Origin: Pseudomonas sp. N40(2020)
Lineage (GTDB): Bacteria; Pseudomonadota; Gammaproteobacteria; Pseudomonadales; Pseudomonadaceae
DNA length: 64,000 bases
Reading direction: 5' to 3'
NCBI RefSeq assembly: GCF_014472415.1
Contig: NZ_JACSZV010000018.1
Location: forward strand, 1 to 64,000
Below the pieces are notes generated by a model. The model searched no databases. It was not told where the DNA came from and worked only from the letters and a program-made list of their open reading frames with translations. Both the position numbers and the translations under genes were made by a program. Shown here one piece after another: positions 18,266 to 25,968 of this stretch; positions within the stretch are counted from its first letter, which is position 1, and each line of letters begins with the position of its first letter.

Positions 18266-19567
18266 ATGTTTCGCATCCTGTTTCGTCTGTATCTGGTGAC
18301 GATTGTCTCTTACAGCGCGGCCATCTATCTGGTGCCGGATCTGGTGGTCATGGCGTTCCGGGAGCGCTTTGTCACCTACAACCTCGACTACTCCCGTGGT
18401 CTGCAATCGCTGATCACCAAACAGTTTCACGCCGTGCCGCAGGAACAATGGCCCGCCGTGGCAGCGTCGATGGACAAGGACTTCCAGCCACTGAACATCG
18501 TGCTGGCGCGCATCGACGATGCCGACTTCACCGCCATTGAACGTGAGCGACTGCGGCGTGGCGAGAACGTGGTGCGCATCGGCGATTGGGGCTGGCGCAC
18601 ACTCGCGGTCACGCCGCTGGACGACACCATGGCGGTGCAAATGGTGGTGCCGCCCGACCCGATGGACGTCGATCTGTTGTACTGGAGCATTAACGTATTG
18701 ATCGGCGCAACGCTGCTCGCCTGTCTGTTGATGTGGCTGCGTCCACACTGGCGCGATCTGGAGCGCCTCAAGGGCACTGCCGAGCGTTTTGGTAAAGGTT
18801 ATTTGAGCGAACGCACGAATATCGCCTCGAGTTCGAACATCGGCAGCCTGGCCAATGTGTTCGACACCATGGCCGGTGACATCGAGAACTTGCTCAACCA
18901 ACAGCGCGACCTGCTCAATGCGGTTTCCCACGAACTGCGCACACCGTTGACCCGTCTGGATTTCGGCTTGGCGCTGGCGCTGTCCGATGACTTGCCGGCA
19001 GCGAGCCGTGAGCGTTTGCAAGGGTTGGTCGCACATATTCGTGAGCTGGATGAATTGGTACTGGAATTGCTGTCTTACAGCCGCTTGCAGAACCCTGCGC
19101 AGTGTCCGGAGCAGGTCGAAGTGTCGCTGGACGAATTCATAGACAGTATTCTGGGCAGCGTCGACGAGGAACTGGAGTCGCCGGATATCGTCATTGATGT
19201 GCTGCTGCACGGACAGCTCGAGCGCTTCTCGCTTGATCCGCGACTGACTGCCCGGGCGATCCAGAATCTGGTGCGTAATGCCATGCGGTACTGCGAAAAG
19301 CGCATTCAGATCGGCGTACAGGTTTGCGCAAAAGGTTGCGAGATCTGGGTGGATGACGACGGCATCGGCATTCCCGACGATGAGCGCGAGCGAATTTTCG
19401 AGCCGTTCTATCGACTTGATCGCAGCCGTGATCGGGCCACAGGTGGGTTCGGGCTTGGGCTGGCGATCAGCCGCCGCGCACTGGAAGCGCAGGGCGGGAC
19501 GTTGACGGTCGAGTCTTCTCCGCTGGGGGGCGCGCGATTCCGACTGTGGCTGCCAACGTCAGTCTGA
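18266..19567 (+). CDS. Sensor histidine kinase, partner of the upstream regulator
   Basis: This 433-residue membrane kinase has TM1 at about residues 5-27, a short periplasmic loop and TM2 at about 140-160 (INVLIGATLLACLLMWL). Then come a HAMP-like segment, a HisKA box with phospho-acceptor His in NAVSHELRTPLTRL and a HATPase domain with N box RNAMRYCEK, G1 DDDGIGIPDDE and G2 GFGLGLAI. The real start is ATG 18266; longer versions overlap the regulator gene. The phosphorylation target should be the OmpR-type regulator. The resemblance is to the RstB group. The signal is unknown. Confidence 0.9.
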   Translation: MFRILFRLYLVTIVSYSAAIYLVPDLVVMAFRERFVTYNLDYSRGLQSLITKQFHAVPQEQWPAVAASMDKDFQPLNIVLARIDDADFTAIERERLRRGENVVRIGDWGWRTLAVTPLDDTMAVQMVVPPDPMDVDLLYWSINVLIGATLLACLLMWLRPHWRDLERLKGTAERFGKGYLSERTNIASSSNIGSLANVFDTMAGDIENLLNQQRDLLNAVSHELRTPLTRLDFGLALALSDDLPAASRERLQGLVAHIRELDELVLELLSYSRLQNPAQCPEQVEVSLDEFIDSILGSVDEELESPDIVIDVLLHGQLERFSLDPRLTARAIQNLVRNAMRYCEKRIQIGVQVCAKGCEIWVDDDGIGIPDDERERIFEPFYRLDRSRDRATGGFGLGLAISRRALEAQGGTLTVESSPLGGARFRLWLPTSV

Positions 19568-19598
19568 CGGCCGCTCGCCACAGGGGAATGGTCGCGGA

Positions 19599-20225
19599 TC
19601 AGCTGATTTCAGTGGATTGAATCAACCCGACCCCGGCGCCTTGCATCCGGTCCATCGCCGCCGCCAGTGATCCATCCAGATCAATCGCCCGACAGGCATC
19701 CAGCACCACAAACGTATTGAACCCCGCCGCCCGCGCATCCAGAGCGGAAAACATCACGCAGAAATCCAATGCCAGACCGACCATGTAGACCGTGTCTATG
19801 CCGCGCTCTTTCAAGTAGCCGGCCAGTCCGGTGGTGGTGCGCCGATCGGCCTCCAGAAACGCCGAATAGCTGTCGATGTCGGGATTGCAGCCCTTGCGGA
19901 TGATCAACTGGGCGTGGGGCAGATCCAGCTCCGGGTGAAACTGGGCACCGGGAGTGGCTTGCACACAATGGTCGGGCCAAAGTGTCTGTGCACCGTAAGG
20001 CAGTTGAATGACATCGAAGGGTTGACGACCGGGGTGGCTGGAAGCGAAAGAGACATGCTCCTTCGGGTGCCAATCCTGGGCAATGACAACCTGTTTGAAG
20101 TGGCCGGCAATGCGATTGATCAGCGGCACAATCTGGTCGCCTTCAGGCACCGGCAATTGACCGCCGGGAATGAAGTCGTTCTGAACGTCGATCACGAGTA
20201 ATGCAGTGCGAGACGAAATCGGCAT
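19599..20225 (-). CDS. pncA: Nicotinamidase (pyrazinamidase)
   Basis: This 208-residue cysteine hydrolase of the isochorismatase-like family deamidates nicotinamide to nicotinate in the NAD salvage pathway. The catalytic triad is visible: Asp in LLVIDVQNDF, Lys in IIRKGCNPD and the nucleophile Cys in ALDFCVMFS. The metal-binding motif DWHPKEHVSF is intact. The start ATG 20225 is preceded by AAGGAG. It is monocistronic. Confidence 0.95.
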   Translation of the reverse strand: MPISSRTALLVIDVQNDFIPGGQLPVPEGDQIVPLINRIAGHFKQVVIAQDWHPKEHVSFASSHPGRQPFDVIQLPYGAQTLWPDHCVQATPGAQFHPELDLPHAQLIIRKGCNPDIDSYSAFLEADRRTTTGLAGYLKERGIDTVYMVGLALDFCVMFSALDARAAGFNTFVVLDACRAIDLDGSLAAAMDRMQGAGVGLIQSTEIS

Positions 20226-20276
20226 CGGTGAAATACTCCTTGGAAGATTACTTTTCCAGCATAGAAGTGGTTTTTC

Positions 20277-21035
20277 TCATACGGCTAAACGACTTCTCAA
20301 CAAATTTGCCTTTTCTTCGAGCCCTGCGGCGGTGTCATGGCCGATCAACATCCACGCATGCTCTCGCTCGGTCCAATACACCACATTCATCCCTTGCCGG
20401 CGTTCGTGCGCCAAAGGTTGACTGCCGCTGTTCGAACGCCTGACGCACAGCGCCAATGGCCCATGTTTCGCGTCCAGATACACGATCTGCGCAATCGGTA
20501 CGCCGTCGTACTCAAGCATTTGCGCGCGCTTGAATTCGGCGCCCGGCAGTTTCAGCGCGGCAGCGGAAAGATTCAGGCCAAGGCGTGCGTCGACGCTGCG
20601 TAACTGTGCGCGCTGTGTAACGTCGTCAGTGGGCAAATGCTCCAGTGTCTGCGGCACATACAGCGCCATATAGTCGCCAACCAACCCACGCCAGTTGTGT
20701 GATTGCTGCGCCTGCCAGCCGAGCAACAATCGGTCCGCCAGCACCCCGCCAGCCACCAACGTGGCTGCTGTGGCACCGATAAACCAGCGGCGACTCAGCC
20801 CCGGCTTTTGTGGCGAAGGAATGGCATCCAGGCGTGCTTGCAGACGATCCAGCGGCGCTTGTTGCGCCAGTTCATCGTAGGCGTTCTTGAACGGCAGGCT
20901 GCTGCGGCTCAACCACTGCGCGCGCAGGTTGAGCAGCGGGTCGTCAGCGATTGCGTTGTCGAGTCGGCGGCGATAATCCGGGTCGAGCTCATCGTCCAGA
21001 TAGGCCACCAGTTGCTCGTCCGAAGGTGTGTTCAT
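20277..21035 (-). CDS. Transmembrane anti-sigma factor
   Basis: This 252-residue anti-sigma factor is cotranscribed with the ECF sigma gene, overlapping it by 4 bases (ATGA). The cytoplasmic N-terminal domain has the usual opening DEQLVAYLDDELDPDYRRRL; one hydrophobic segment lies at about residues 84-103 (WFIGATAATLVAGGVLADRL); the rest is periplasmic. No zinc-binding HxxxCxxC motif is seen, so it is the zinc-free type. It should hold the sigma factor at the membrane until an envelope or oxidative signal releases it. The inducing signal cannot be told from sequence. Confidence 0.88.
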   Translation of the reverse strand: MNTPSDEQLVAYLDDELDPDYRRRLDNAIADDPLLNLRAQWLSRSSLPFKNAYDELAQQAPLDRLQARLDAIPSPQKPGLSRRWFIGATAATLVAGGVLADRLLLGWQAQQSHNWRGLVGDYMALYVPQTLEHLPTDDVTQRAQLRSVDARLGLNLSAAALKLPGAEFKRAQMLEYDGVPIAQIVYLDAKHGPLALCVRRSNSGSQPLAHERRQGMNVVYWTEREHAWMLIGHDTAAGLEEKANLLRSRLAV

Positions 21036-21559
21036 GAGCGGTCTCCTTCGGTAGGTTTCGGCACGGATTGCAGCGGCGGATATTCGGCGAGTTTGAGGCG
21101 GGCGGTGGCCAGACGACTCATTACGGTGCCGATCGGCACCTGCAGAATCTCCGCGACTTCGCGATAGGACAGGCCCTCGACATACGCCAGGTACACGGTT
21201 TCACGCTGAGTTTCAGGCAGCGCATCGACCCGACGAATTACTTGCGCCGCCATGACGTGCGTCTGCGCCGCGTGCTCACCGTCGAACGCCAGTTGCCCAT
21301 CGGCATCGACCTGACCGGTACCGTGGCGCACGCGGCGAGCGCGCACTTCATTGAGCCAGATCGAATGCAGAATGCTCAGCAGCCAACGATCCATGCGCGT
21401 GCCGGCCGCGTACTGCGCAGAACGCTCCAGCGCCCGCACGCACGTGGCCTGCACGAGATCCTCGGCCACGTGTCGATTGCGCGACAGCAGCAAACCGTAG
21501 CGCCACAATCGCGCCAGATGCTGGCCGAGCTCTGCTCTGAATGCCTGATCGCTGACGAT
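21032..21559 (-). CDS. ECF-family RNA polymerase sigma factor (start codon unusual)
   Basis: Extracytoplasmic-function sigma-70. Region 2 (LVQATCVRALERS...RMDRWLLSILHSIWLNEVRARR) and region 4 (LPETQRETVYLAYVEGLSYREVAEIL, then VPIGTVMSRL) are clear. The first conventional start is a TTG at 21508, which would begin at LWRYGLLL and cut region 2.1. The frame stays open upstream and encodes VSDQAFRAELGQHLAR, typical of the family, with a strong GGAGG at 21566-21570. No ATG, GTG or TTG follows that site; the codons in range are ATC, ATC and GTC. I therefore take the ATC at 21559 as the most likely start (175 residues). The TTG at 21508 is the fallback. Confidence 0.8.
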   Translation of the reverse strand: MVSDQAFRAELGQHLARLWRYGLLLSRNRHVAEDLVQATCVRALERSAQYAAGTRMDRWLLSILHSIWLNEVRARRVRHGTGQVDADGQLAFDGEHAAQTHVMAAQVIRRVDALPETQRETVYLAYVEGLSYREVAEILQVPIGTVMSRLATARLKLAEYPPLQSVPKPTEGDRS

Positions 21560-21581
21560 GATCGCCTCCGTTGATTGATGC

Positions 21582-22115
21582 TCAGGTTTTCGATGAATCG
21601 TTGATGGCTTCAGCCAAATCCTGGTACTCCTCGCAGGACGTGCCGCAAATCGATTTGATCTGCTGTAACTGTTCCTGCGCCAGGTCGACGCGGCCTTTGA
21701 TCACATAGGCCTCGCCGAGGTATTCGCGCACTTGCGCATATTGCGGATCGAGTTTCACCGATTGCAGGTAATAGCTGATGCCTTCGTCGGTACGGCCCAG
21801 TTTGCGCGTGGCATATCCGCGATAGTTCAGGGCCTTGGCGGTGTTCGGTTGTTGCAGGGTATCGAGCAGCGCCAGCGCTTCGTCGTAGCGACCGTCCTTG
21901 GCGAGGCGATAGGCGTAGTCGGTACGATCAGCGTCGGGCAACAGGCTGCTGGTTTGCAATACGCACTTCTGCGTTTTGCTGTCCCAGACCTGGCCGTTGG
22001 TGCATTCGGGCTTCTTGACCGGCTCGTCTTCATCGCCATCGGCAAACGCCAAATGGCTGGACAGGGCAGCGGCCAGCAGCAACGGGGCGGCGAACATAAC
22101 GGAACGGATAGTCAT
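21582..22115 (-). CDS. Secreted tetratricopeptide-repeat protein
   Basis: The protein is 177 residues from ATG 22115, with a GGAG ribosome site. A signal peptide is clear (MTIRSVMFAAPLLLAAALSS..., cleavage after FA at about residue 25). A Cys-containing segment follows (CTNGQVWDSKTQKC), and then about three TPR units from residue 60 to 150 (YDEALALLDTLQQ, LNYRGYATRKLGRTDEGISYY, AQVREYLGEAYVIKGRVDLA). A pair of Cys near the end (ICGTSCEEY) may form a disulphide. It precedes the ECF sigma/anti-sigma pair on the same strand, so it may be part of that regulon or a sensor partner. Exact role unknown. Confidence 0.85.
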   Translation of the reverse strand: MTIRSVMFAAPLLLAAALSSHLAFADGDEDEPVKKPECTNGQVWDSKTQKCVLQTSSLLPDADRTDYAYRLAKDGRYDEALALLDTLQQPNTAKALNYRGYATRKLGRTDEGISYYLQSVKLDPQYAQVREYLGEAYVIKGRVDLAQEQLQQIKSICGTSCEEYQDLAEAINDSSKT

Positions 22116-22274
22116 GGGCAAGGCTCCACAGAGGGTTATGTCTGACTTTGAACACCACAGGGTGAAATTTTATTCATTGCTTTGTCAGTGACTGTTCAAG
22201 GTAGGCGTAAATTCAAGCGCTATGCTCGTGGGCATCCGCCGTTGATCCGAAGCTTTGCCGCAAGGGGAGTTGCC

Positions 22275-23048
22275 ATGAAAGATCAGGTCCATCACTCAGC
22301 CGCCGCCGGCTATAAAACCGCTGCCGATACCCACGTCAAAGGACGGCCGGATTATCCGCCGCAGGTCAGCGAATGGCTGACCGCCACATTGGGTCTGGAT
22401 GGTCATAAAACCGTGATTGATCTGGGCGCTGGCACTGGCAAGTTCACCGGGCGGCTGGTGGCGACCGGCGCGCAAGTGATTGCCGTGGAACCGGTGACCC
22501 AGATGCTGGAAAAACTCTCTGATGCCTGGCCGCAGGTACTGGCGGTGAGCGGGACGGCAACGGACTTGCCATTGCCCGATGCTTCAGTGGACGTGGTGGT
22601 CTGCGCCCAGGCGTTTCACTGGTTCGCCAGCACTGAGGCGCTGACCGAAATCGCCCGAGTGCTCAAATCCGGGGGCAAGTTGGCGCTGATCTGGAACCTG
22701 CGCGATACCCAAGTCAGTTGGGTGCCGAAACTCGATGCAATCGTCAACGCACTGGAGGGCGACACGCCGCGCTATTACACCGGTGCCTGGCGGGCGGCGT
22801 TTCCGCATCCGGCGTTCGGCGCGTTGCAACTCCAGCAGTTTCACCATGGCCACACCGGATCGCCGGAAGATGTGATTTTCAATCGAGTGCGCTCCACCAG
22901 TTTTATCGCCGCGTTGCCAGACGCGCAGCGGGCGCAGGTCGACGAGCAGATTCGCGCGCTGATCAATTCCGAGCCGGAGCTACGCGGTAAAGATGTGGTG
23001 ACAGTACCGTACGAAACCGCAGCCTTCTTCGCCGTAAAACTTGGTTGA
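22275..23048 (+). CDS. Class I SAM-dependent methyltransferase
   Basis: This 257-residue methyltransferase of the Methyltransf_11 type starts at ATG 22275 behind GGGGAG. Motif I (VIDLGAGTGKFTGRL), the acidic end of motif II (VIAVEPVTQML) and motif IV (VDVVVCAQAFHWF) are in place. The motif HWF after AQAF is common in Pseudomonas and fungal homologues annotated only as methyltransferases. It has no operon partner, so the substrate is unknown. Confidence 0.88.
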   Translation: MKDQVHHSAAAGYKTAADTHVKGRPDYPPQVSEWLTATLGLDGHKTVIDLGAGTGKFTGRLVATGAQVIAVEPVTQMLEKLSDAWPQVLAVSGTATDLPLPDASVDVVVCAQAFHWFASTEALTEIARVLKSGGKLALIWNLRDTQVSWVPKLDAIVNALEGDTPRYYTGAWRAAFPHPAFGALQLQQFHHGHTGSPEDVIFNRVRSTSFIAALPDAQRAQVDEQIRALINSEPELRGKDVVTVPYETAAFFAVKLG

Positions 23049-23052
23049 GTCT

Positions 23053-23083
23053 CCCTGTGGGAGCAAGCCTGCTTGCGAAGGCT
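23053..23083. repeat. Single REP element
   Basis: CCTGTGGGAGCAAGCCTGCT followed by TGCGAAGGC is a REP half just after the methyltransferase stop. No inverse partner is nearby. Confidence 0.7.
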
Positions 23084-23109
23084 GTTCCAACATCAACATA
23101 CAATCCGGA

Positions 23110-23445
23110 TCAGCTCAGTTGATGCGCATCGACAACGTTCTTCCGCTCCCGTACCCCACGAACCACCAGATACAACAACGGCCCGATCGACACAAAAACC
23201 GCCGTCAGCAACAAATAAGGTACCACCGACCACACAGTCTGCCCGCGCGCCTTGGCATCCTTGACCATCCACACCCCGGCCAATGTCGCCAGCAAGTACA
23301 GATCAATCACCACCTGAGCGGTATCGGGCCGTGACATCAGGCTGATGCCGAAGTCGATCAACGACTGCTCAGCCTGAAGCATCACCGAAACCGTATAACC
23401 GGTAAACGCGAGCAAAGCCGTGAGGGGCAGGGCGATAGGCATCAT
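23110..23445 (-). CDS. DUF2834 membrane protein
   Basis: This 111-residue protein has three hydrophobic segments ([55 protein letters not shown]). The DUF2834-like pattern is [17 protein letters not shown], then [10 protein letters not shown] near the end. The start at ATG 23445 (ATGATGCC) is chosen because it begins the first membrane segment; longer versions run through the promoter region of the gene on the other strand. Function unknown. Confidence 0.72.
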   Translation of the reverse strand: MMPIALPLTALLAFTGYTVSVMLQAEQSLIDFGISLMSRPDTAQVVIDLYLLATLAGVWMVKDAKARGQTVWSVVPYLLLTAVFVSIGPLLYLVVRGVRERKNVVDAHQLS

Positions 23446-23508
23446 GCATTCGTTCCTTGAAGTGATGAGCAGAATCGCCAGCCTACCTTTGTCGCGCGGA
23501 ATTGGCCA

Positions 23509-23538
23509 TTGACGCGCGATCACCGCTCGGGCTAATTT
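23509..23538 (+). promoter_or_regulatory. Putative sigma-70 promoter of the threonine dehydratase leader
   Basis: TTGACG (23509-23514) and TAATTT (23533-23538) are separated by 18 bases. Transcription would begin near 23545, almost exactly at the ATG of the leader peptide, which would explain the absence of a ribosome site there. Confidence 0.45.
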
Positions 23539-23545
23539 CCAGCCC

Positions 23546-23611
23546 ATGACTTCCACCGTATTGCGCTGCCAGCCAAGCATTATTACCGCCATTCCTCATT
23601 TGGCGGGCTAG
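23546..23611 (+). CDS. Candidate leader peptide (attenuation control)
   Basis: A 21-codon open frame ([11 protein letters not shown] then [10 protein letters not shown]) has an Ile-Ile-Thr-Ala-Ile run in its second half and a stop 18 bases before a rho-independent hairpin. It lies upstream of a threonine dehydratase, whose pathway product is isoleucine. This is the layout of amino-acid attenuator leaders. No Shine-Dalgarno is seen; the transcript may be leaderless here. Confidence 0.5.
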   Translation: MTSTVLRCQPSIITAIPHLAG

Positions 23612-23629
23612 CTCACGACTGCAGCACCC

Positions 23630-23659
23630 AACCCGCCCTAGAGGCGGGTTTTCATTTTC
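23630..23659 (+). terminator. Attenuator terminator hairpin
   Basis: AACCCGCC-CTAGA-GGCGGGTT followed by TTCATTTT. CCCGCC (23632-23637) can alternatively pair with GGCGGG at 23602-23607, inside the last codons of the leader peptide, giving a mutually exclusive antiterminator. Without regulation it would simply end transcription ahead of the threonine dehydratase gene. Confidence 0.65.
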
Positions 23660-23734
23660 TGTCTCCCGGGTTTTAACCAAAAACACTTGCCCCCTGTAGG
23701 AGCTGCCGCAGGGGAGGTGAGTCAGGAGACGACG

Positions 23735-24772
23735 ATGATGAATGAGCAACAAACCCTGCTTGAGCAGTACGTGAAGAAGATCCTGGCCGCGCCGGTCTAC
23801 GACATTGCCATACGCACGCCATTGCAGGCCGCGCCGGCGTTGTCCGAAGCACTGGGCAACCGCATCCTGCTCAAGCGGGAAGACCTGCAACCGACGTTCT
23901 CCTTCAAGATCCGTGGCGCCTACAACAAACTGGTGCAGTTGAGCGACGAACAGAAGGCGCGCGGGGTGATCACCGCATCCGCCGGCAATCATGCTCAAGG
24001 TGTGGCGCTGGCAGCGCGGGAGTTGGGCATCGCCGCCACCATCGTCATGCCGTCGACGACACCCGAACTCAAAGTGCTTGGCGTACGAAGTCGCGGCGGC
24101 GAAGCACTGCTGCACGGCGAGAGCTTCCCGTTCGCCCTGGCCCATGCGCTGCAATTGGCCGAACAGACCGGGCGAACCTTCGTTTCGCCTTTCGACGATC
24201 CGGACGTGATCGCCGGGCAAGGGACGGTGGCGATGGAAATACTCCGCCAGCATCAAGGCACGCTGGACGCGATCTTCGTTCCGGTCGGCGGTGGCGGTTT
24301 GATCGCTGGCATCGCCGCCTACGTCAAATACCTGCGCCCGGAAGTGCGCATCATCGGCGTCGAGTCCGAGCACTCCGCCTGCCTGAAAGCCGCAATGCAG
24401 GCGGATCAGCGCGTTGTACTGCCGAGCGTCGGCACCTTCGCTGACGGTGTGGCCGTGGCGCAGATCGGCGAATATGGGTTTGAGGTGTGCCGTTTTTGCG
24501 TCGATGAAGTGATCACCGTCAGCAACGACAACCTTTGCGCGGCGATCAAGAACATCTACGACGACACCCGCTCGATCACCGAACCTTCCGGCGCTCTGGC
24601 GGTGGCCGGGATCAAACAGTACGTGGCGCGAAGCGGTGTGCGGGGGCAAACCTTCGTGGCGATCGACTCAGGTGCCAACATCAACTTCGACAGCTTGCGC
24701 CATGTCGCCGAGCGCGCCGCTGTTGTGCGGCGCCACGGCGTGAAGTCGATCTATTGGCTTCCACTTGCGTGA
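23735..24772 (+). CDS. Threonine dehydratase, catalytic domain only
   Basis: This 345-residue PLP-dependent fold-II enzyme should convert threonine to 2-oxobutyrate plus ammonia, the first committed step to isoleucine. The PLP Lys is in TFSFKIRGAYN, the SAGNHAQGVALAA loop and the glycine loop VPVGGGGLIAG are intact. Overall similarity is to biosynthetic IlvA, which has about 500 residues. Here the frame leaves the IlvA pattern right after LRHVAERA and ends at 345, so the C-terminal ACT-like domains that bind isoleucine are absent. The enzyme should therefore be insensitive to end-product inhibition, which fits transcriptional control by the attenuator upstream. Start ATG 23735 with AGGAG. A REP fragment lies in the leader. 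Confidence 0.88.
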   Translation: MMNEQQTLLEQYVKKILAAPVYDIAIRTPLQAAPALSEALGNRILLKREDLQPTFSFKIRGAYNKLVQLSDEQKARGVITASAGNHAQGVALAARELGIAATIVMPSTTPELKVLGVRSRGGEALLHGESFPFALAHALQLAEQTGRTFVSPFDDPDVIAGQGTVAMEILRQHQGTLDAIFVPVGGGGLIAGIAAYVKYLRPEVRIIGVESEHSACLKAAMQADQRVVLPSVGTFADGVAVAQIGEYGFEVCRFCVDEVITVSNDNLCAAIKNIYDDTRSITEPSGALAVAGIKQYVARSGVRGQTFVAIDSGANINFDSLRHVAERAAVVRRHGVKSIYWLPLA

Positions 24773-24788
24773 AGAGGGCCCCAGGGGT

Positions 24789-25265
24789 TCAAGTGCGGGG
24801 TGTATCGAGGAGCGAAGAAGTGATCTGGTTTGTCTTGGTCAAATTGAATTGACCGTTGCTGACATGGACTTGGCGATCGTTGTATTCAGCTGTAAACGAA
24901 AGAGTTCCCTCCAGTCGTTGATCAGCGTCCGATGGCACGACGGTCAGCTTTACCTCACCCGATACGGAAAAGTACGCCTCGATATTACCGGCCGTTTGGA
25001 CGCCATAGCTTGCCCAGACAGTCTTTTTATGTTCTTCCAGCCTATAGGTTCCCGGTTTTGTATTTTTGACGACATAGACACTGAGGTAAGTGTTCACTAC
25101 CGGAAGCTCGCCGACGGTATGGCTTCCAATGCCTTGCCAATAATCATTTCCGTCTGGAGGTTCCTTTAAAACGATGTCCGCAGTTTCCGCTACAAACAGG
25201 GGATATCCGCTTCCGTTTACATCAGCGTTGAACGTGCCTCCCTTGCCTTTGTTGGGATCAGTCAT
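24789..25265 (-). CDS. Hypothetical small beta-rich protein
   Basis: The 158-residue product is not recognised. The start ATG 25265 has AGGAG eight bases upstream. No signal peptide or membrane segment is seen. It is dominated by beta-strand-like alternation (YLSVYVVKNTKPGTYRLEEH, GEVKLTVVPS, GTLSFTAEYNDRQVHVSNGQ). The ending resembles in layout the protein at 11338-11802. A perfect lux-box-like palindrome lies 84 bases upstream, so the two genes may belong to one regulon. Composition is AT-richer than the flanking genes. Confidence 0.7.
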   Translation of the reverse strand: MTDPNKGKGGTFNADVNGSGYPLFVAETADIVLKEPPDGNDYWQGIGSHTVGELPVVNTYLSVYVVKNTKPGTYRLEEHKKTVWASYGVQTAGNIEAYFSVSGEVKLTVVPSDADQRLEGTLSFTAEYNDRQVHVSNGQFNLTKTNQITSSLLDTPRT

Positions 25266-25348
25266 CGCAAATGCTCCTGTGGTATGAACACTCTGGGAAG
25301 GATTTCCCGTCGAGCGTTCAAACTACTGCATCAGCATCCGCCGCATAA

Positions 25349-25364
25349 CTGTCAGAGTTGACAG
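25349..25364 (-). promoter_or_regulatory. Lux-box-like palindrome upstream of the 158-residue gene
   Basis: CTGTCA-ACTC-TGACAG on the coding strand is a perfect inverted repeat (extended ACCTGTCAACTCTGACAGTT). A -10-like TAGTTT (complement of 25320-25325) lies 23 bases downstream. It is the third occurrence of this element in the window. Confidence 0.55.
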
Positions 25365-25482
25365 GTATATATAAGTTGATACTGGCTTTTTTGAGTTTCC
25401 AGGTAAGCCGTTCGGGCCAACGGTTAAAGGCGATCAAGTTTCTGACGTGGCAAGTAATCACGCAAGACGCTCCCTGCTCAGA

Positions 25483-25968
25483 TCATTCCTGAAGGGCAGT
25501 GCCGACTTTGTCCGAGGCGGACCAGATGCGATAACGCACTTCGACGTCCGACGGAGCATAAACCACCACTGGCAACTTGCTGTTGTAACGCAGCATGAAG
25601 CCATCCCCGACCACGGGCACGAACGCGCGCTTCTTCTGGGAGCCGGGTGGGCAGGCCATCTTCGTGCTCATCGGGCCGATGACTGTTTCCAGTCGGTAGA
25701 ACGAGTAACCCCAGCCTTCGAGGTTCTTCTCATCCAGCATGCCACCCAGACGTTGACGATTGCAGTCCACTTCAAGGGTTTTGCCAGCGAGGATCTCGAC
25801 CTGAAAGTTCTCTTCCTTATCCTGCTTGGGCAGATGAATGACCTGACGAGTGAAACCGGCTTCAGCCTTTGGATACGGCGCAACATCTTCCAGTTTGGCC
25901 GCGTGGGCGAGGGAGGACAGGCTGGCAACGATCAGGCCGGTGGTCGCGTAAGTACGGAAAGAACCCAT
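25483..25968 (-). CDS. eco: Ecotin, periplasmic serine protease inhibitor
   Basis: This 161-residue protein has a signal peptide ([17 protein letters not shown]..., cleavage after AHA). Ecotin landmarks are intact: [36 protein letters not shown] and the C-terminal [14 protein letters not shown]. The two Cys of the reactive-loop disulphide are present. Ecotin dimers block trypsin-like and elastase-like proteases in the periplasm. By alignment to E. coli ecotin (STMMACP), the P1 residue here is Lys (STKMACP) instead of Met, which would favour trypsin-like targets. The start ATG 25968 has an ideal AAGGAGG site; longer versions are not real. Confidence 0.93.
   Translation of the reverse strand: MGSFRTYATTGLIVASLSSLAHAAKLEDVAPYPKAEAGFTRQVIHLPKQDKEENFQVEILAGKTLEVDCNRQRLGGMLDEKNLEGWGYSFYRLETVIGPMSTKMACPPGSQKKRAFVPVVGDGFMLRYNSKLPVVVYAPSDVEVRYRIWSASDKVGTALQE

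Noticed and set aside
23483-24649. A 388-codon open frame opposite the threonine dehydratase
   Set aside because: The plus-strand gene has intact PLP-enzyme motifs and a ribosome site; the antisense frame has neither.
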